Shown: one piece after another, positions 39,301-53,214 of the stretch
Layout: every line of letters begins with the position of its first letter
Numbering within the stretch: position 1 is the first letter of the stretch
Source of the DNA: Rhyacophila brunnea
Taxonomy: Eukaryota; Arthropoda; Insecta; Trichoptera; Rhyacophilidae
Direction: 5' to 3'
DNA length: 64,000 nucleotides
NCBI GenBank assembly: GCA_022495005.1
Contig: JAGYXB010001862.1
Coordinates: 1,178,001 to 1,242,000, forward strand
The notes under the pieces: model-generated
The model's input: the letters and a program-made list of their open reading frames with translations, nothing else
The model's database searches: none
What the model was told of the DNA's origin: nothing
Position numbers and translations under genes: made by a program

Positions 39301-42300
39301 GTGTTCTGAACAGATTAGATATAAAAGTTAAGTAGTTTTTTTACCTCAATTGAAATTTTGTCTGCGTAGTTGCCAGTGTATTCGGAGCCATCATGAAGGA
39401 CAGCGCCATAGGGTCCGATTGATCCAACAATGATGGGTTTAGCATCTAATGGTAATTAAGATTTATGATTATGAGAAAAACATCAATATAATTAATATAT
39501 TAATTAATAAATATATCTACTTACTGAAATAATATTAAAACATTTGCATTAATTATTATAAAAGTAGGTAAGTAGGTATATATATTATGTACGTGTATGT
39601 AAAATACACTTAAAGTGTATTGATTTGAAAGAGTAAAATTTAAATTATAAATAATTACGAGATAAAAAGAACTTTTTACATACGTTTTTAAATTTTCTGT
39701 TGAATCATAATATAAACTTGACTTGACTAGCTTAAACGATCAAAAAAATTTGTACTTGATAGAAATACTGAATAATGAAATGTCATTTCATATTGATTTC
39801 CATAGTAACACACGTATATATTATTTAATAATTTAGTTGCTAGACCCTAGCAACCAATAATGGTATCGAACTAACTTTTCATACAAAACAGAATTAACTA
39901 AAAATGAATTCAATTCTACTTAAAGATGGCTAAAAGTATTAAAAAAATGCATTGGCATCGTGTTCTGATATATTCTAAAAGTTTCAAATGTCTAGCTAGT
40001 TGGGAAGTTAGTTAAAAATCGATTGCAAGATTTGTACCGGACAAACAACCACCGGACAAATAAGAATACGACCTAAGAAAAACGTTGTAAAATAGTTTCG
40101 AGTATGTAGTCCCTGGATTATTATTTTAATGTAAATTGACAATAATATGTAAGCAGTACTTATGTATATTGTAATACTACAACATAATTTCAATGGGAGA
40201 GTTCTTATAAGGATTATTTAAAAAGCTACTCTTTCATATAGATGTCATGGTGAAAACACGCGCTTATGCATAGGGCTGTCATATCGAAAGAATAAGTATT
40301 GATGCCATGGTATAGGTCAAAAGGTATTAATACTTTTATGATATGATAATATATCATTTGAGCGGTATTCATAGTTGTGGAATTTATTTTTACACAAGTG
40401 TACATGAGTGTGTGCATTTAGCTTTGTGTTCCAACTAGGTTTATAAAAAAAAACAATTAAAAATACTTTCAAGAGTATCTTACCAGGGAAGTCTTTGAGG
40501 TAAGTTTCTTTAGCTCTGTTGGCTAGTTCTGCAGCTTTCCTTATGAGTAGCAGCGAATCTTCTCTGGATACATTTAGGTACTGCATAAATCCACTGATAG
40601 ACGCTTGATATGTACATGTTTCAATCATATCGGAACCACCTGGAAATAATAATTTTATTAAAAATACAAATTTAAGACAAGTACAAAATAGTGGTTTCAA
40701 ATTTATAAGATAAACATTTCTTCAATTTAGTTTAGAGTAGTTATTCTGAACAGTGTTCCGCAAGCTTGTGAAAAAAGTATAATTTGAAATCTTTATTAAA
40801 TGAGTCACTTAGTCGCTAAACCCTCCCTTTTTGAGTTTCGAGAAAAACTTTTGTGCATTTACGATGATGTTGATGCTAGTAGCGGTGACGTTTGTATAGC
40901 GATTTAAACGTATGCAAAAATCATGGTTTGAATTGCTATTATTGGTCAGCTATGTAGAGCGGATTTAGTAATCTGTTATTTATCCTAGAGCGGACTCGAC
41001 GTCGATATTCATTTTGATTTTTTGACGAAACTGGGTGGAATTTAAAATTTACACCTGTCAATAGGCTGATAGACCTATCGATAACGTACATTCAAAACTA
41101 ATTTTACTGAAAAATCGCCCAGAGCGGGTTTGTCGACTAAGTGACTCAAATAATTAAACATTTTGATAGCTTTGCTAAATGGCATAATAGTAATTATCGT
41201 TATTATTAAATTATCAAATTATTCTTAGGACGGCATTGTAGCAGTATTGTTAACCGGTTAGATGCCACGACCGTATATATACGGTCTACAATTCCGTGGT
41301 TGCAGTGCCGGCCATAGTAAATGACCGTATATATACGGTCCACTTTGACACCTATTTTTACTATCCAATGACAATTATTTTAATAATTCAAACATATGGT
41401 ATACACAGCAACATCTCTTGGAATCATGGTGTAATATTTTCGTATTTGCACAAACATTTTTCTGTTTTAAAATAGCTTCGTCTCGTTACCGATATGTGTC
41501 GCTCAGCAGGGTTGACAATATCAGTCAGTTGTCTCGTGATATTTGCATTGCTAACCTAACTTTGTTTTACGGGTGGAATACTGGAATATTGTGATTTTAT
41601 AGTTTATTTCTTTTATGATAGTTTTATAATCGTGTGTAAGTTTTGTGACAACCCTGACGTTTTGTGAAATATTTGGTTTTGATTTTTTTAATAAATGGCG
41701 AAGCAGATGACAAATAGTGCATTTATTTGGTAAGTCTATATGATATACTACTATTAATTTAATGCCAAAAAATATATATTTATTAGGTTTTATTTTTTAA
41801 AAGAAAATCGCGGCCCTTCATGCACGGCCATACAAAAACTCCCGGCATATAACAGGTTAAATGTGTTCCATTAATCTGTCCAGTAGGTAATGGAAAATTA
41901 CCATTTTTCACCTGCGGACTGTCAATATTTATGGCTGTGTATATCACATTTGTTTAGTATGAGTATCTGTTTAAAATAGCATAAAATATAATAAATTTAC
42001 ATCAAATTTGAGACGATAATAGTAAGGATCGGTATTTTCACTAAACATATCACCGCTTGATTATAGTTATTAGGCAATAATTAACCCCTTTCGACCTTAT
42101 TATGTCTCTGCTAGGTAGAGGTTCTCTGAGATTTCATATAGCGCTTCAGGGATTCCGTCAAAACGAAAAGGTTAAGAATCATTAAAGTTTGGTTAAGAGA
42201 AAGTCATTCAGGTTCTTATCCTAAGTTAGTGGGTAAAATGGTCATAATACTAGTCTTTGGATCCAGGGAGAGGGTGTTTGATGTGTACTGTAGGGTTGGG

Positions 42301-42664
42301 GGGCGAATGGCTAACATGCAATCCTAGTTGTATGTTATAATGGATCCCATAGGTTTGAAAGAAGTAGGCTCTCACAATTTTAAATAATTACCAAAACACG
42401 CTTATGTTAATAATCGATTAATTAATTTGACGCGCTGTGATGAAAAGTTTTGAATTTCGTCCAAATGCCGCCTTTTTTAAACAAACTTAGAAATAATATG
42501 GACTTACATTTTAAAAAGTCGAGATGGGTTTTGAATATTGCCTCTGGGTCTGTAGCTAAGAATCGAGCTGTCCAAAGAGGATCTCCATCGACACGATCGC
42601 CGACATGACGAGTTAATTGAGTAGAAAACCCCCCGTCCAATATTTTGATATCAACAGACGTCAT
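36356..42664 (-). CDS. Homocysteine S-methyltransferase, complete six-exon gene
   Basis: Transfers a methyl group, usually from S-methylmethionine or S-adenosylmethionine, to homocysteine to make methionine; a zinc enzyme of the cytosol. Exons on the minus strand: 42664-42508, 40639-40484, 39445-39345, 38512-38351, 37816-37605 and 36515-36356, with phases 1, 1, 0, 0, 2. Together they give 315 aa without interruption, the usual length. The start MTSVDIKILDGGFSTQL carries the DGG(x)T-type amino end. ETCTYQASISGF, VGSIGPYGA, FETIPCLKEGEA and WLSFSCK follow. The zinc cysteines are in ILGVGVNCINP and YIGGCCRTY. The intron-rich structure argues against recent bacterial transfer. Intron 1 carries two MITEs (40802-41147 and 41254-41856). 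Confidence 0.92.
38857..38960 (+). ncRNA. tRNA-like sequence, probable SINE fragment
   Basis: GATAGCTAAGAGACGAAGC resembles a D-arm/A box, and GAGTTCTAGTCCC resembles a B box, ending CACTCAGTCC before a run of T. Pairing is imperfect, and it lies in a methyltransferase intron. A tRNA-derived retroelement remnant is more likely than a working tRNA gene. Confidence 0.35.
40802..41147. mobile_element. 346-bp MITE with TSD AAAT
   Basis: GAGTCACTTAGTCGCTAAAC at the left faces GTTTGTCGACTAAGTGACTC at the right. AAAT is present at 40798-40801 and 41148-41151. Non-coding; in intron 1 of the methyltransferase gene. Confidence 0.72.
41254..41856. mobile_element. 603-bp piggyBac-type MITE, TTAA-flanked
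   Basis: TTAA at 41250-41253 and 41857-41860. The left end is CCGGTTAGATGCC and the right end, reversed, CCTGTTATATGCC. The perfect palindrome GACCGTATATATACGGTC occurs twice near the left end (41269-41286 and 41323-41340). Non-coding. Confidence 0.78.
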
Positions 42665-42874
42665 CTGGAGGCCGACAAGAAAAACACTAGGCACCGACAG
42701 ATCAAGATACAAGTAATTTAAACAGATAGATAAGCAATATTTTTAATAGTTGTGTAATCTTATCTTATGATATGAAAGAAGTTCATGATTATGTGGCTAT
42801 TTTAAATAAACTTTAACCTTTTGCAATATTATTCAAAAATTTGACTGACGTGAGAAGTTTGGAAGAGCTGTCGT

Positions 42875-43025
42875 CAGTGTTGCCATCTTTTTGTCAAAAA
42901 TTATAGTACAAAGTACGCAGTTGAAAATGTACATTGTACAACAGTGCTGTCACAAAATGTATGTAATACGTGGACCTAAAGTATAGTACTAAAAATACTA
43001 TAATTATAGTATGGCTGGCAACACA
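42875..43025. mobile_element. Degenerate hAT MITE related to the copy at 8519
   Basis: Starts CAGTGTTGCCATC, ends GGCTGGCAACACAA, and has ATTATAGTAC motifs inside, as the 8519-8921 copy does. The target duplication is not recognisable. It lies a little upstream of the methyltransferase start. Confidence 0.55.
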
Positions 43026-43899
43026 AGGCCCCTGTCATTCTAAAGGTGGCGCCTGGCGGCTATAGTAACATCAATACAATACCTATTTTGAATAATAATA
43101 AATTGATTATCAATGTTTTCTCGGGAATACTGTACTATGGATATTTTCCAAATATGTTAAAAGAAAAACTTTCTTCTAAAAAGATGGAGCCTAAATGTAT
43201 ACAATTTAAGCAAAGAAAGGACCACTGGTCCACTGATTATGTTAGCCAAAAATGACTACCTAGGTACGCATTGTAGATTCATAATATGCAGAGAACTTTA
43301 TTAGGTACAGCTTTGACATTTATTTTCCAACTTGCAGATCTTATAAAAAGACAAATTAGTAAATAAGTAGGTAGCCAAAAATCTACACTTCAGCATTATT
43401 ATTTAAAAAAATAAATACAATTCAGATGTGTAGGTATAAAACCGTTTATAACAGCACACGACTGCCTATGGTAGACATTAAAAATAGCATTCTGCGTGAA
43501 TATGAAATCGGAATGGCAACTGAACGATGTTAATATGTGTGGAGTTTACCAATATAACCATGCTTAATGTGTTTGCTAAATAATTTCAATTGTCATAACA
43601 GAATGAACGTAGAAGGCTCCTTTAATTTTATTTATAGACCAAATTCATTGATATTTCAGACGCATCCCATGTAAGATCCTTTTTGCTTTGGTGTTTTGTT
43701 TTCTATACTAAGTATAATAATATTCGACCACTCAAATCGAGCCGTGTCGAAGACCATTTAGAATAGATCTAATCTGCAAGAGTGGGACATGGAAAACAGA
43801 AATCTTTATGAAGAGTTATGGTCACTATCGTATTGGAATAGGCAGGTAACCACTAATCCCAGCGGTCCGTTACCAGGCCATATTTACCCAATCCGCCAA

Positions 43900-45298
43900 T
43901 TCACTCCACCAATAGGGCAATCTCTTCTAATTGTTCCCTAAGTTTTGAAGCCCTCAACGCACTCACTGAGGAACTCAAAGCTACCGCTGTCGAAAGCAAT
44001 CAAATGCTCCACAAAGCAACAGCAAACTCCGGTATTGTTGAATTCGTTGCCCAAAATTATTGCCCACCTATTTCTGTCTTAAAACGAGAAGACCTCGAAG
44101 CCCTCTTAGAGAATACCATTACCCCAACTAGTATAGCTAAAGATTTCAATGTAAATCATGAAGACTAGAACAGTAAGTTAACTAACGCCCGAAGTAATCT
44201 CATCCATAAGTTTATCGATGATACCGACGCAGTTATATCCGCCCCTTCAGAGCCTACCATTTATCCTAAGCATGGACGGGCAGACATTCTCGACTTTGCC
44301 ATCCTCCGCGACGATTTAATTATACCGCAGACTTGTGTCGTAAATGAACTTAATTCTGATCATAAACCGGTACTTCTCTACTTAGGTGATCGCCCCAACC
44401 TACCCCAGCGTATTGAAAATCTCATATGGAAAAAAAACATAGCCAGGAAACAATGGCAGCGCCATGCTAATACTATATAGCCAAAGCTCATAAAAATAGA
44501 CTCATTGCCGAAATTAGAATAGTACTTAAAGAGCACGTGAGCAACTTATTCAATGACAATCATAGAGAATTAGAAAAAGGCGGGCAACCAAAGAGATTGG
44601 ACTCTTTGCGGGTAACCGTATTTATCCCTTAGTAAAATTCTAAGATTTAAGAAGAATCTGATTATGTTACTTTCTAGCAAAAACGGTCCAGTATACACAG
44701 CTGCAGATAAAGCCAAAAATATTTGCAGAATTGCAGATAGCTTAAAACGAGCAATTCAAACCAAACCTCATAAACCCAAACGACGCCACAATAATAAATG
44801 ATACATGATAACACCATGATAAATCCATTGATGAGAAATTGCGCACTATTCTAGCAGAGCTTTATGAATCTGAACCTTCCTCTATTACCACAGTCTCTAC
44901 AGACGACCTAGAATAAATTCAGGATTAAGCGCCTTAAAAACCGCAAGGCTCCCGGAAACGATGAAATAAACAATAGTACAATAAAAAATCTTCCCGACAG
45001 CGGCGTCACTGCTCTAACCAATACTTTCAATGCATGCCTTGACCGTGCTCATTGATTTTCCTACCCCCTGGAAATCGGCAGATATAAATTTAATTCCCAA
45101 ACCAAGTAAAGACCACCCACTCATGAGCAAATTATTAGAACAAGTCAGTCATTAAATCACAAAAAACCTCCTGTTAGAGACATAAAACTTCTCCCAGATG
45201 AACAACATGGTTTTCGAGCCAGCCTCTCTACTAATCATCAGTTACTATGGGTCGCCGAATTCATTACAGATGGATTCAATCACCACCATTTCACAATT
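43900..45298 (+). pseudogene. jockey-like LINE, left part, heavily decayed
   Basis: Broken frames recall a jockey-type LINE. PKHGRADILDFAILRDD and VNELNSDHKPVLLYLGDRP fit the end of the apurinic-type endonuclease. NRKAPGNDEINNSTIKNLP and DEQHGFRASLSTNHQLLWV fit the start of reverse transcriptase. Many stops and shifts. The same LINE resumes at 56900 after three nested insertions. Confidence 0.7.
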
Positions 45299-46012
45299 CG
45301 ACTGCTCCGTGTAAGACGGACACTGAAGAATCATAAAGCACCAGGAGCCGATAACATCCCTGCAGAATTTCTAAAGTATGGTGGACACCGATTAATAGAA
45401 GCAGTGCATGAGTTAATGCTTAAAATCTGGGAGTCTGAAAGCATTCCAGCGGATTGGCAGATCAGCGTTATCTGTCCAATATATAAAAAAGGAGACAGAC
45501 TGCGATGTGAAAATTTCAGAGGGATATCACTCTCGAGCACAAGTTATAAGGTATTCACAATGATCCTGAAGACAAAACTGGAAGGTTACGCGGAAAACAT
45601 AGTAAGTGAATACCAAGCTGGCTTCAGGGCAGGAAGGTCTACAACGGATCAGCTCTTCACAGTTCGCCAAATACTGAAAAAATGTAGGGAATTAGATGTG
45701 GACATTTATCAGCTCTTTGTTGATTTTAAGCAGGCATATGACTGCATCGAGCGGGAAAAACTATTCACTGTCCTGGACTTTGAAATCCCACCAAAACTAG
45801 CCAGGCTTGTTAGAATCACACTGCAGAATACACTCTCCCAGGTGAAGGTGAATGGTCAACTGACGGAGGGCTTTGAAGTATCTCGGGGTCTTAAGCAAGG
45901 AGACGGATTGGCTCCCATGCTGTTCAACTTAGCCCTCGAATCCGCTATCAGAAAGTCTCAAGTGAACAGAAGGGGCACTATATTAAGCAGACCGAGCCAA
46001 CTGGTTGGCTAC

Positions 46013-46874
46013 TGTCATGTTACATTTCACGTAACATGGCTACATTTCAAACGCAGATATTAAAATAAATAATGTTAATTAAATAACAAAATTTGGCACA
46101 ACCTTGTTAAAAAGTGTGTGTCAACCCTTGTTTCCAAGACAATGACGGTTAAAAATAGGCCAATCGGGTTTCTTCCCGCCTTTTTGAAAGCGTCTTGTTT
46201 ACAAATAACTTATTTCCGCCCGCAAGATCTTCACTCCGAGATTAGATTCAGTACCGGTCGGACGTGCTTGTTTAACAATTAGATACAGTTTCAACGCCAT
46301 TTGTAGTTACTTCCTTTCGGACAGGGAGAAGGATTCGCAGTTCATAATTCCAGCCAAGATGAAGTTCCAGCCATCACAATTTAAACATAAAGTTAAGTAA
46401 TAATTACCATCTTCCAACAAATGCTCTATGTCCCCATACCAAGTAAACGCTTCTCAAAGTTGTATTAAAAATCTGTATTTGTTTTAGTATGTTTTTAAAT
46501 TTCAATGGTTTGTGTAATTAAATAACACTTTTCACGATTAGCTGTGTTCTTATTTTTATACTGTTATATTTAATTTGTAAATACACACATAAGGCGCCCA
46601 AAAAATTATAATTTAATATTTCAACGAGTTTACAAATGACATTTTATTAGAGGTAGATAAATGATTTATAAAGCATTCTTTACACAGGGTTAAGTTGGCA
46701 GAAAGCCGAATCTTATAAGCTGTGAGATTAAAAGTATTAAATATTTCATGCTTTATTGATTGATTTAGTTGGCACTCTTATGTTTGATAATTGTGCATTA
46801 CAATTATTAAACTTCTTTTACTATCATTCAAACTATTTACACATTTTATACACTATCATTTTTCTAATTTGACA
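46013..46874 (+). repeat. 5' long terminal repeat
   Basis: 862 bases, starting TGTCATGTTACATTTCAC and ending TTTCTAATTTGACA. Compared with the 3' copy it differs by scattered substitutions and a few small indels. The first 25 bases contain an eight-base stem (CATGTTAC with GTAACATG). Confidence 0.88.
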
Positions 46875-49589
46875 ATTGGCGCGACAACGCGAATGGCACT
46901 TTTTTGTATAAAATTTACTACAAACGTGTTTCTGTTATAATAATTTTGTGTAAGGAAAGTTTTTTTCATTTCATAAAATGTCACTGTAAATTTGTTTCGA
47001 CTTTTAAACTTTGAGATGTGTTACTTGGTACAATACTTTTGAATTAATTATTACCTATTATATTGTATTATATTTTATATTATATTCCATGCTATATTTC
47101 ATTTATGTTGACAATTTGCTTATTATTGTATATTACCTATTGCATGAATTTTATGTGATTCGTATTTCTTTTACGTTTTTTGACATTCAGTGCATACCTA
47201 CCTACTTTATAAAAACTTATTATAAAGTTTGTTTTGCTACATACTTTTCATTAAAACATGAAAAGTATGAAGTAAATTGATTTAAATGTTAGCTGGTTGT
47301 TAAATTAATTCAAATTTATCAAATTCGATAAGAATTAGTTAATTTTCAACTATTTTAGTATTATTAAATATGATATAATTACTAAATTTATGGTAATGTT
47401 CATAGCTGCCATTAAAATTTTAAAGCTATTTCCGTTAATAAGGAGGTAGCCATTTTCTGAACTAAAATTACTATGATTAGTAATATTATAATTATAAAAG
47501 CATACGCCATTTTGGTTATGAATCCAGTTCAGTTTGTGCCTTCTTACAAAACACTACAATTTGCATAGTCGATTTTGTTGTTTTATTCAAGAAATTTCAC
47601 GGTGAGTACTATAATTAAAAAAATCCATATTATATTTCATAATATTCAATAATATTATAGACTATAGTTCTTTCTGTTCATTCTTATTATTACCTAGTCA
47701 TTCTTTCTCACGCGATAAAAACGCCGAGACTTGAACGTAATAAATTTTTTGTTGACGACTTCGTTAATATTTACGCATTTTTTTGTCTTGTGAAATACGA
47801 CGCGCCACACAATAAAACGTTGTATTTCAAATTGTTTCAAACCAAAGAAGATTGATCTTTGTTTCAAAACGTATTTTGTTTTGTTGTTTTCAATACCCGT
47901 GTCGAAATAATGCATTGACTTCAAATCACGCATTATATGCGTATATTTCTTGTAAACAAAATTATATTATGCAAACGATATTGTTGAGTTCATTGTAGAA
48001 GCATTTATATACCTACTTACATGAATTCCCGCTTGTTTTTAGTTTTTGTTGTTAGTTGTACCTACTCGATTTGTCTTCCAAGTATTTTTTGTTTGGAAAA
48101 AGATATAAGTGAAGAAAAACCATTAAATCTTGTCTTTGTGTTTTGGGGAAGTGATCAAACAGATATAATTTCATAGTAATCCGGTTAAATAAAGTCATAT
48201 TTTTTTTCAATTTCAAATCAGTCGATATATAAAAATTCATTATTAATTTTGTTAAAATATTTTCAGAAAAGAGAAATTAATTCCGCCATTTGCAAAACCT
48301 AAAATTTGTTAAAAATGCCGTTATTTTAATGGAAAATTACCAATTTACAATGTTGCCAAATTTTGTTCCATAGTACCTATATACCTACATAAATTATAAA
48401 ACATTTTAGAAAGAGAAATCATAAATTTTGTTGTCTCCTTCTAAATTATCCTATGATAATTAAATTCGAAATTAGAATCTTGCATTTGTACGTACTTTTT
48501 TAGCTGTATGCTTATATGGTTAGTGAGCTAGTATATAATAAATAGTAAATAATAAACCCAGCCGAATCCGACAAGTACATAGAATGTCTTGTTGCTATCC
48601 CAAACACACAAATAAGTGAGTGTTTGAGAAATAATATTTTTTATTTTTGTGGATTGATTTCTTTTCATATCATAAATGTTTGGTTACTTTTTTTAGGATA
48701 CGGGAATGATTTATAATCTTGTTTCAAGATAATGGAGTATTTATATGTTTTTTTAAAGCAAAGAATGCCTATCTAAACAAAATCAAATTATTTAAAGTTA
48801 ACTTCTTAATATTTTTTTTTTGTAAATTTATATTGTTTTAGTGTTTTTGAAATTAATGATTTAAAACTCGTTATTTTTTACAAATCACTGAAAAACGCTA
48901 TGCCAAATACTGTTTTCAGGTTTTTTCAACTGTTCGTATTGTGATTGATGAGACAACGAGATCATCGACATCGATACTACAACTACTTCTTTACTTCACT
49001 TCACTTCTACATTTCTCTGCACTGATTGGATCTTCGATCTTGAAGAGAAAATCTACATTTCTCAGCACAACTGGATGAAAAATAACTGAAAAAGCTAAGT
49101 AAATTGAAATAGAATTGATTGGAATTGTTTTTATTGAACTTTTAGTAATGCTATAATAATTTTTTTTTTTCTTCTTCTTCTCAACATTAAAAGTACTTAC
49201 TCATATTTAAAATAAATTAATAAAATTACCAAGCAAAATAATATTTGTTTGTTTAATTATTGATAGTTTTATAATCTATCTTTTTTTATGATTCAAATTT
49301 GAAATTTTCAAGTGTTGTGATTTTAATTCTATATTGAAATTCATTTAACGTCCATTGGTCATTTAAACAATTTCAACAAATTTTATTAATGTAGTATAAA
49401 TAAAATTGTAATTTTCAGCTTATATACCTACTTAATAATTGACAACCAGCGAAATATTTTAATTTTTTTTTGTGTACGAACCAATTTTATTCAATATTTT
49501 TGAATAGGTTTGTCCAAGCTGTTGTGAAACGAAGTGTTTCACAGCTATATTTTATAATATTGTACATATATTCAGTACAATAAATGATT

Positions 49590-50005
49590 TGGTTTTACTT
49601 TAGAGTGTATACTAAATTAAAGAATTCTGGTTTAACAATTAATTTTAAGAAATCCGAATTTTGTAAATCAGAATTAAAATTTTTGGGTTATATTGTAAAT
49701 GAAAAAGGTTTGCAGTGCGATCCTATTAAATTAGATTGTGTTAAGAATTTTCCAATACCCAAGTCTTCGAAAGATATTAAATCATTTGTTGGTTTATGTA
49801 GTTATTATCGAAGATTTATAAATAACTTTTCTACTATTTCTGCACCTTTAACTAAACTGGTATAAAAGGTGGTATTTCTAATTTTAAATGGTCACCAGAT
49901 GCACAATTAGCATTTGAGTCACTAAAACAGGCACTTATAACAGCACCTGTTCTTGCTTGTCCAAATTTTGAATTGGAGTTTTCTTTACATACTGATGCAA
50001 ATAAA
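49590..50005 (+). pseudogene. Gypsy reverse transcriptase to RNase H fragment
   Basis: A remnant of Ty3/Gypsy pol: [20 protein letters not shown], then [20 protein letters not shown] and APLTKL. After a frame break comes FKWSPDAQLAFESLKQAL, then SLHTDANKHG at the start of RNase H. The catalytic YLDD part, the rest of RNase H, the integrase and gag are not visible, so it cannot support transposition by itself. Confidence 0.83.
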
Positions 50006-50007
50006 CA

Positions 50008-50190
50008 CGGACCTGTGCGTTATTGTCACTAAAAGGCAATACACATGGAAGACCTGCAATTAAAATTATCTAAATATCATATTAGTATTATATTAACCCG
50101 GACCTGTGCGTTTTTGTCACCACAAGACAATACACATGGAAGACTTGCAATTAAAATTATCCAAATATCTATTAATATTATATAATATAT
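50008..50190 (+). repeat. Tandem duplication of a 91-bp unit in the Gypsy interior
   Basis: CGGACCTGTGCGTT, a TGTCAC, CAATACACATGGAAGAC and GCAATTAAAATTAT recur in the same order at 50008 and 50099. The duplication begins directly after the end of the pol fragment. Confidence 0.8.
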
Positions 50191-53100
50191 CCTTATCTAC
50201 TAATATTATATCTATCTATATTTTAATATAATTATTTTATAATCTGATTTGTAAACTTTCTGTTTGCAAATATTTTCTATAGATTTAATTGGACCTTTTC
50301 CAAAAACAATTATTTAAATAATTTCAATAACGATGCAAAACGTTAAAATTTAAGAAAGAAATCTATTCAATAATACTGGTGACATTGTTTACCGTTGAAA
50401 CGCTATAAATTTCTTTTGCTGAAATATAATACTTAAAAAGATTTCACCTGTAATGTATATTCTGGGAGATATGAATTTAAAACCACTTGGAAAATTCCAC
50501 ATAAAAGATATTAAAAAAAGTATTTAATTGTTAATTTAACTCTAAAGAATTAATGATTGAATACATTAATTAATGATTTAAACTATTTAAATTAAATGAA
50601 CTTACTTTATTTTTTAATAAGAAAGTTATTTATTCCTTTCTATTCAACAAAAGGGGTAACTCTATACTTTGTATAGACACTTATTTTTAGATTCATTGAT
50701 AATACAAGTAATTTTGTATTACTAACAATTCTTTGTGTATGTATTGATGTCAAAGACTAAAAGTATGTCTATTAAACAAAACTATCATTCTTTTTGTAAT
50801 AATCGTTGCGCTTTTGCAACAATTACCTTATCATTTCTCCGTTATTCAATATATTATAGAAACTTCTTAATATTGTTTAACTCTAATTAAATAAATCTTC
50901 TATGTAAATTGTTTAAACTGTTTTAAACTACATATTTTTGTTTTTTTATTCAAGGTTGATAATGTCGATCCTGAAGTACTATGAATGAAGTACAGTCTAC
51001 TTGTGGAATTCAGGGCAGCAGCTTTCCGGCGCTTCGACTATGGAATTGCAACCTGATACAAATTGTTGTCCTAAAAAATGGTATACTTTGCTTAATGAAT
51101 GTATAAAAAACACTTATAAAATAATGTATTTCAGTATATTGACAGGTATCGGTTTTAATTGCTTGGTTGTGGTTGTTGAGAGGTTTTCTGCGTGGATTCT
51201 GACAGGTACGATTGTCAATTTTTTGTTTTGTATTAACAATACTGTTATAATCCTAATATTGTTTGGATTATTTCTATAACTTACATTATATTCTGAGAGA
51301 AAGGTTTAATTTTGCTTATGGGTTAATTTTCTTTATATTTTTAATACTGCTAAAAGTTTTTTTTTGAGAGTAGAGAGCTTGATGAAGTTATCTAGATTCA
51401 TGGGTATTTTTTTTTCTCTTTTTTCTCGTTCATGGTGATAATTTCTAGTTATTTAACCTTATTGAACGAGGTTATACAATTTCTCTTCTGTAGCTCGGCA
51501 TGTCGGATAGACTGGTGTAACTTATGTTAGCCAGCGCCTTCGTGTATTTTCTATGGATTGTTTGTTGGCTTATGAAATCGCGAAAATTTTATTAGGTTGC
51601 AACGATTCTATTTCTTACCATTGAGTTGCGAACATAGAGAGGGGATTCTTTACTCAATGGGGCATATATTACGTGATCTCACGGTATGCTATTTTTTCGA
51701 GCTCAGAATAGGAAACAAGCCTGGGAATTGGTCACTAAATTAAGTTCTTACTCGAAATGTTTTTATTGTAAAAAGGCAATGGTGGAGGCTTGAATGCTTC
51801 TTATTTTGTGTCACTAAATTCGTTCTTTGCAAAGAGGTAACAACATGACAAAGTGTTTGTTGCTTCGAATTTCGCTGGTGGAGTTCAAAAACTTAATTAC
51901 AAATTAACTTCGGACGTTTAATGTAATGTTTTTGATTATTTTTGTGGGTTCAGATGATATTTTCATAGCTTTCTTTTTTTTAATTTCTTTGTTAATTATA
52001 CCTTCCGATCGATCCAGCAACTTTGCTGAATTCTTTAGTTAAAGCAGTTGAATCTAGAGGAGGAATATAAAAGACTTTGAGATTGTTTTTGTGTTTTGAT
52101 TGATCTTGGCTTAACTAACCGGTGGAGCAATAAAAGATGATGAATAAAAGCCGTAGATGATGTTTGAAAGTAACGGAAAATTGTATGGTATGTTAGAATA
52201 GTGTAGTCATGAAGACTGGGCCATAGTTAGGGATGGCCGAGCCAATTAAAATTGGAAACATTATTATTGATTAATTTTTGTATGTATAATAACCTCGGTG
52301 AAGGTTTTGTTTTGTTTATCATGCGAATATCATGATAGTTTTATTAGTCGTAGTATGTCTAATCGTTTAGGAAATGTTGTTCGATGCTATTGAGAGTAAC
52401 TGAACCATTCATTGCGTTAATCCCGGTAAATGACACAAAAGACCACAAACTCATCTAAATATTTTGTTGCTATGTTAACTATTAATTATAAATGTACGGA
52501 CAGCTTGCTAAATGGTAAGTTAGTATATACCGTCGAGTTGAAAACCCTAAGTCGAGTTATTCCTATCACTAAATATATGGGCGTTTTTTTTTTTTCATAT
52601 TTTCGAATATATTTTTTCTCTTTAAATATTTTACAAGTGTAAATGTTTATAAATTACAAGTTAGTGCTGGATTGTGTTCTTTTTGTAGCCTGTAATTGCC
52701 TTCTGGGACCTGGAGCGAAAGGAATATCAGTTTAGTACTTGCTTAATCTTCTCAGACCCATATGTTTGGTACCTTTCTCAGAATTTCTATTGAATTAACC
52801 CTGTTGAATTTTATCGTGCTTTTTTCTCTAACAAATGTATATTCATAATGAATAGTCATATTTTACACGTTGATTCGCAGTTGTTTTTCAAATAAATACT
52901 TAATCAATATGAATATAAACATATTGATTTCTCTTAATTGTGCATAATAATTAATTATTGTATAATTTTTCTTCTTATAAATTGTAATTTGATGATATTT
53001 AACCTGTAAATCAATATGGTTAAAAGTAAAAATTATTTCTTATTAAATTAAATTAATTATCAATGCAACAAGAATGATTGTAAAACTTAAATGTCTCTTT

Positions 53101-53214
53101 AAAAATAATTTATAGTATAATTCTATAAATTAAAATTTTCTTTTCATCCAATATAACTTGGATTGTATAAAGTTATTGTAATTTTTTTGTTCTTATTGTC
53201 AATAATAAATATTA

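Noticed and set aside
41269..41340. Paired palindromes as operator sites of a regulated gene
   Set aside because: They lie at the end of a TTAA-flanked MITE, so a transposase-binding role is simpler.
36356..42664. Horizontal transfer of the methyltransferase from bacteria
   Set aside because: Five introns with consistent phases, shared with the tandem copy, point to an old eukaryotic gene.
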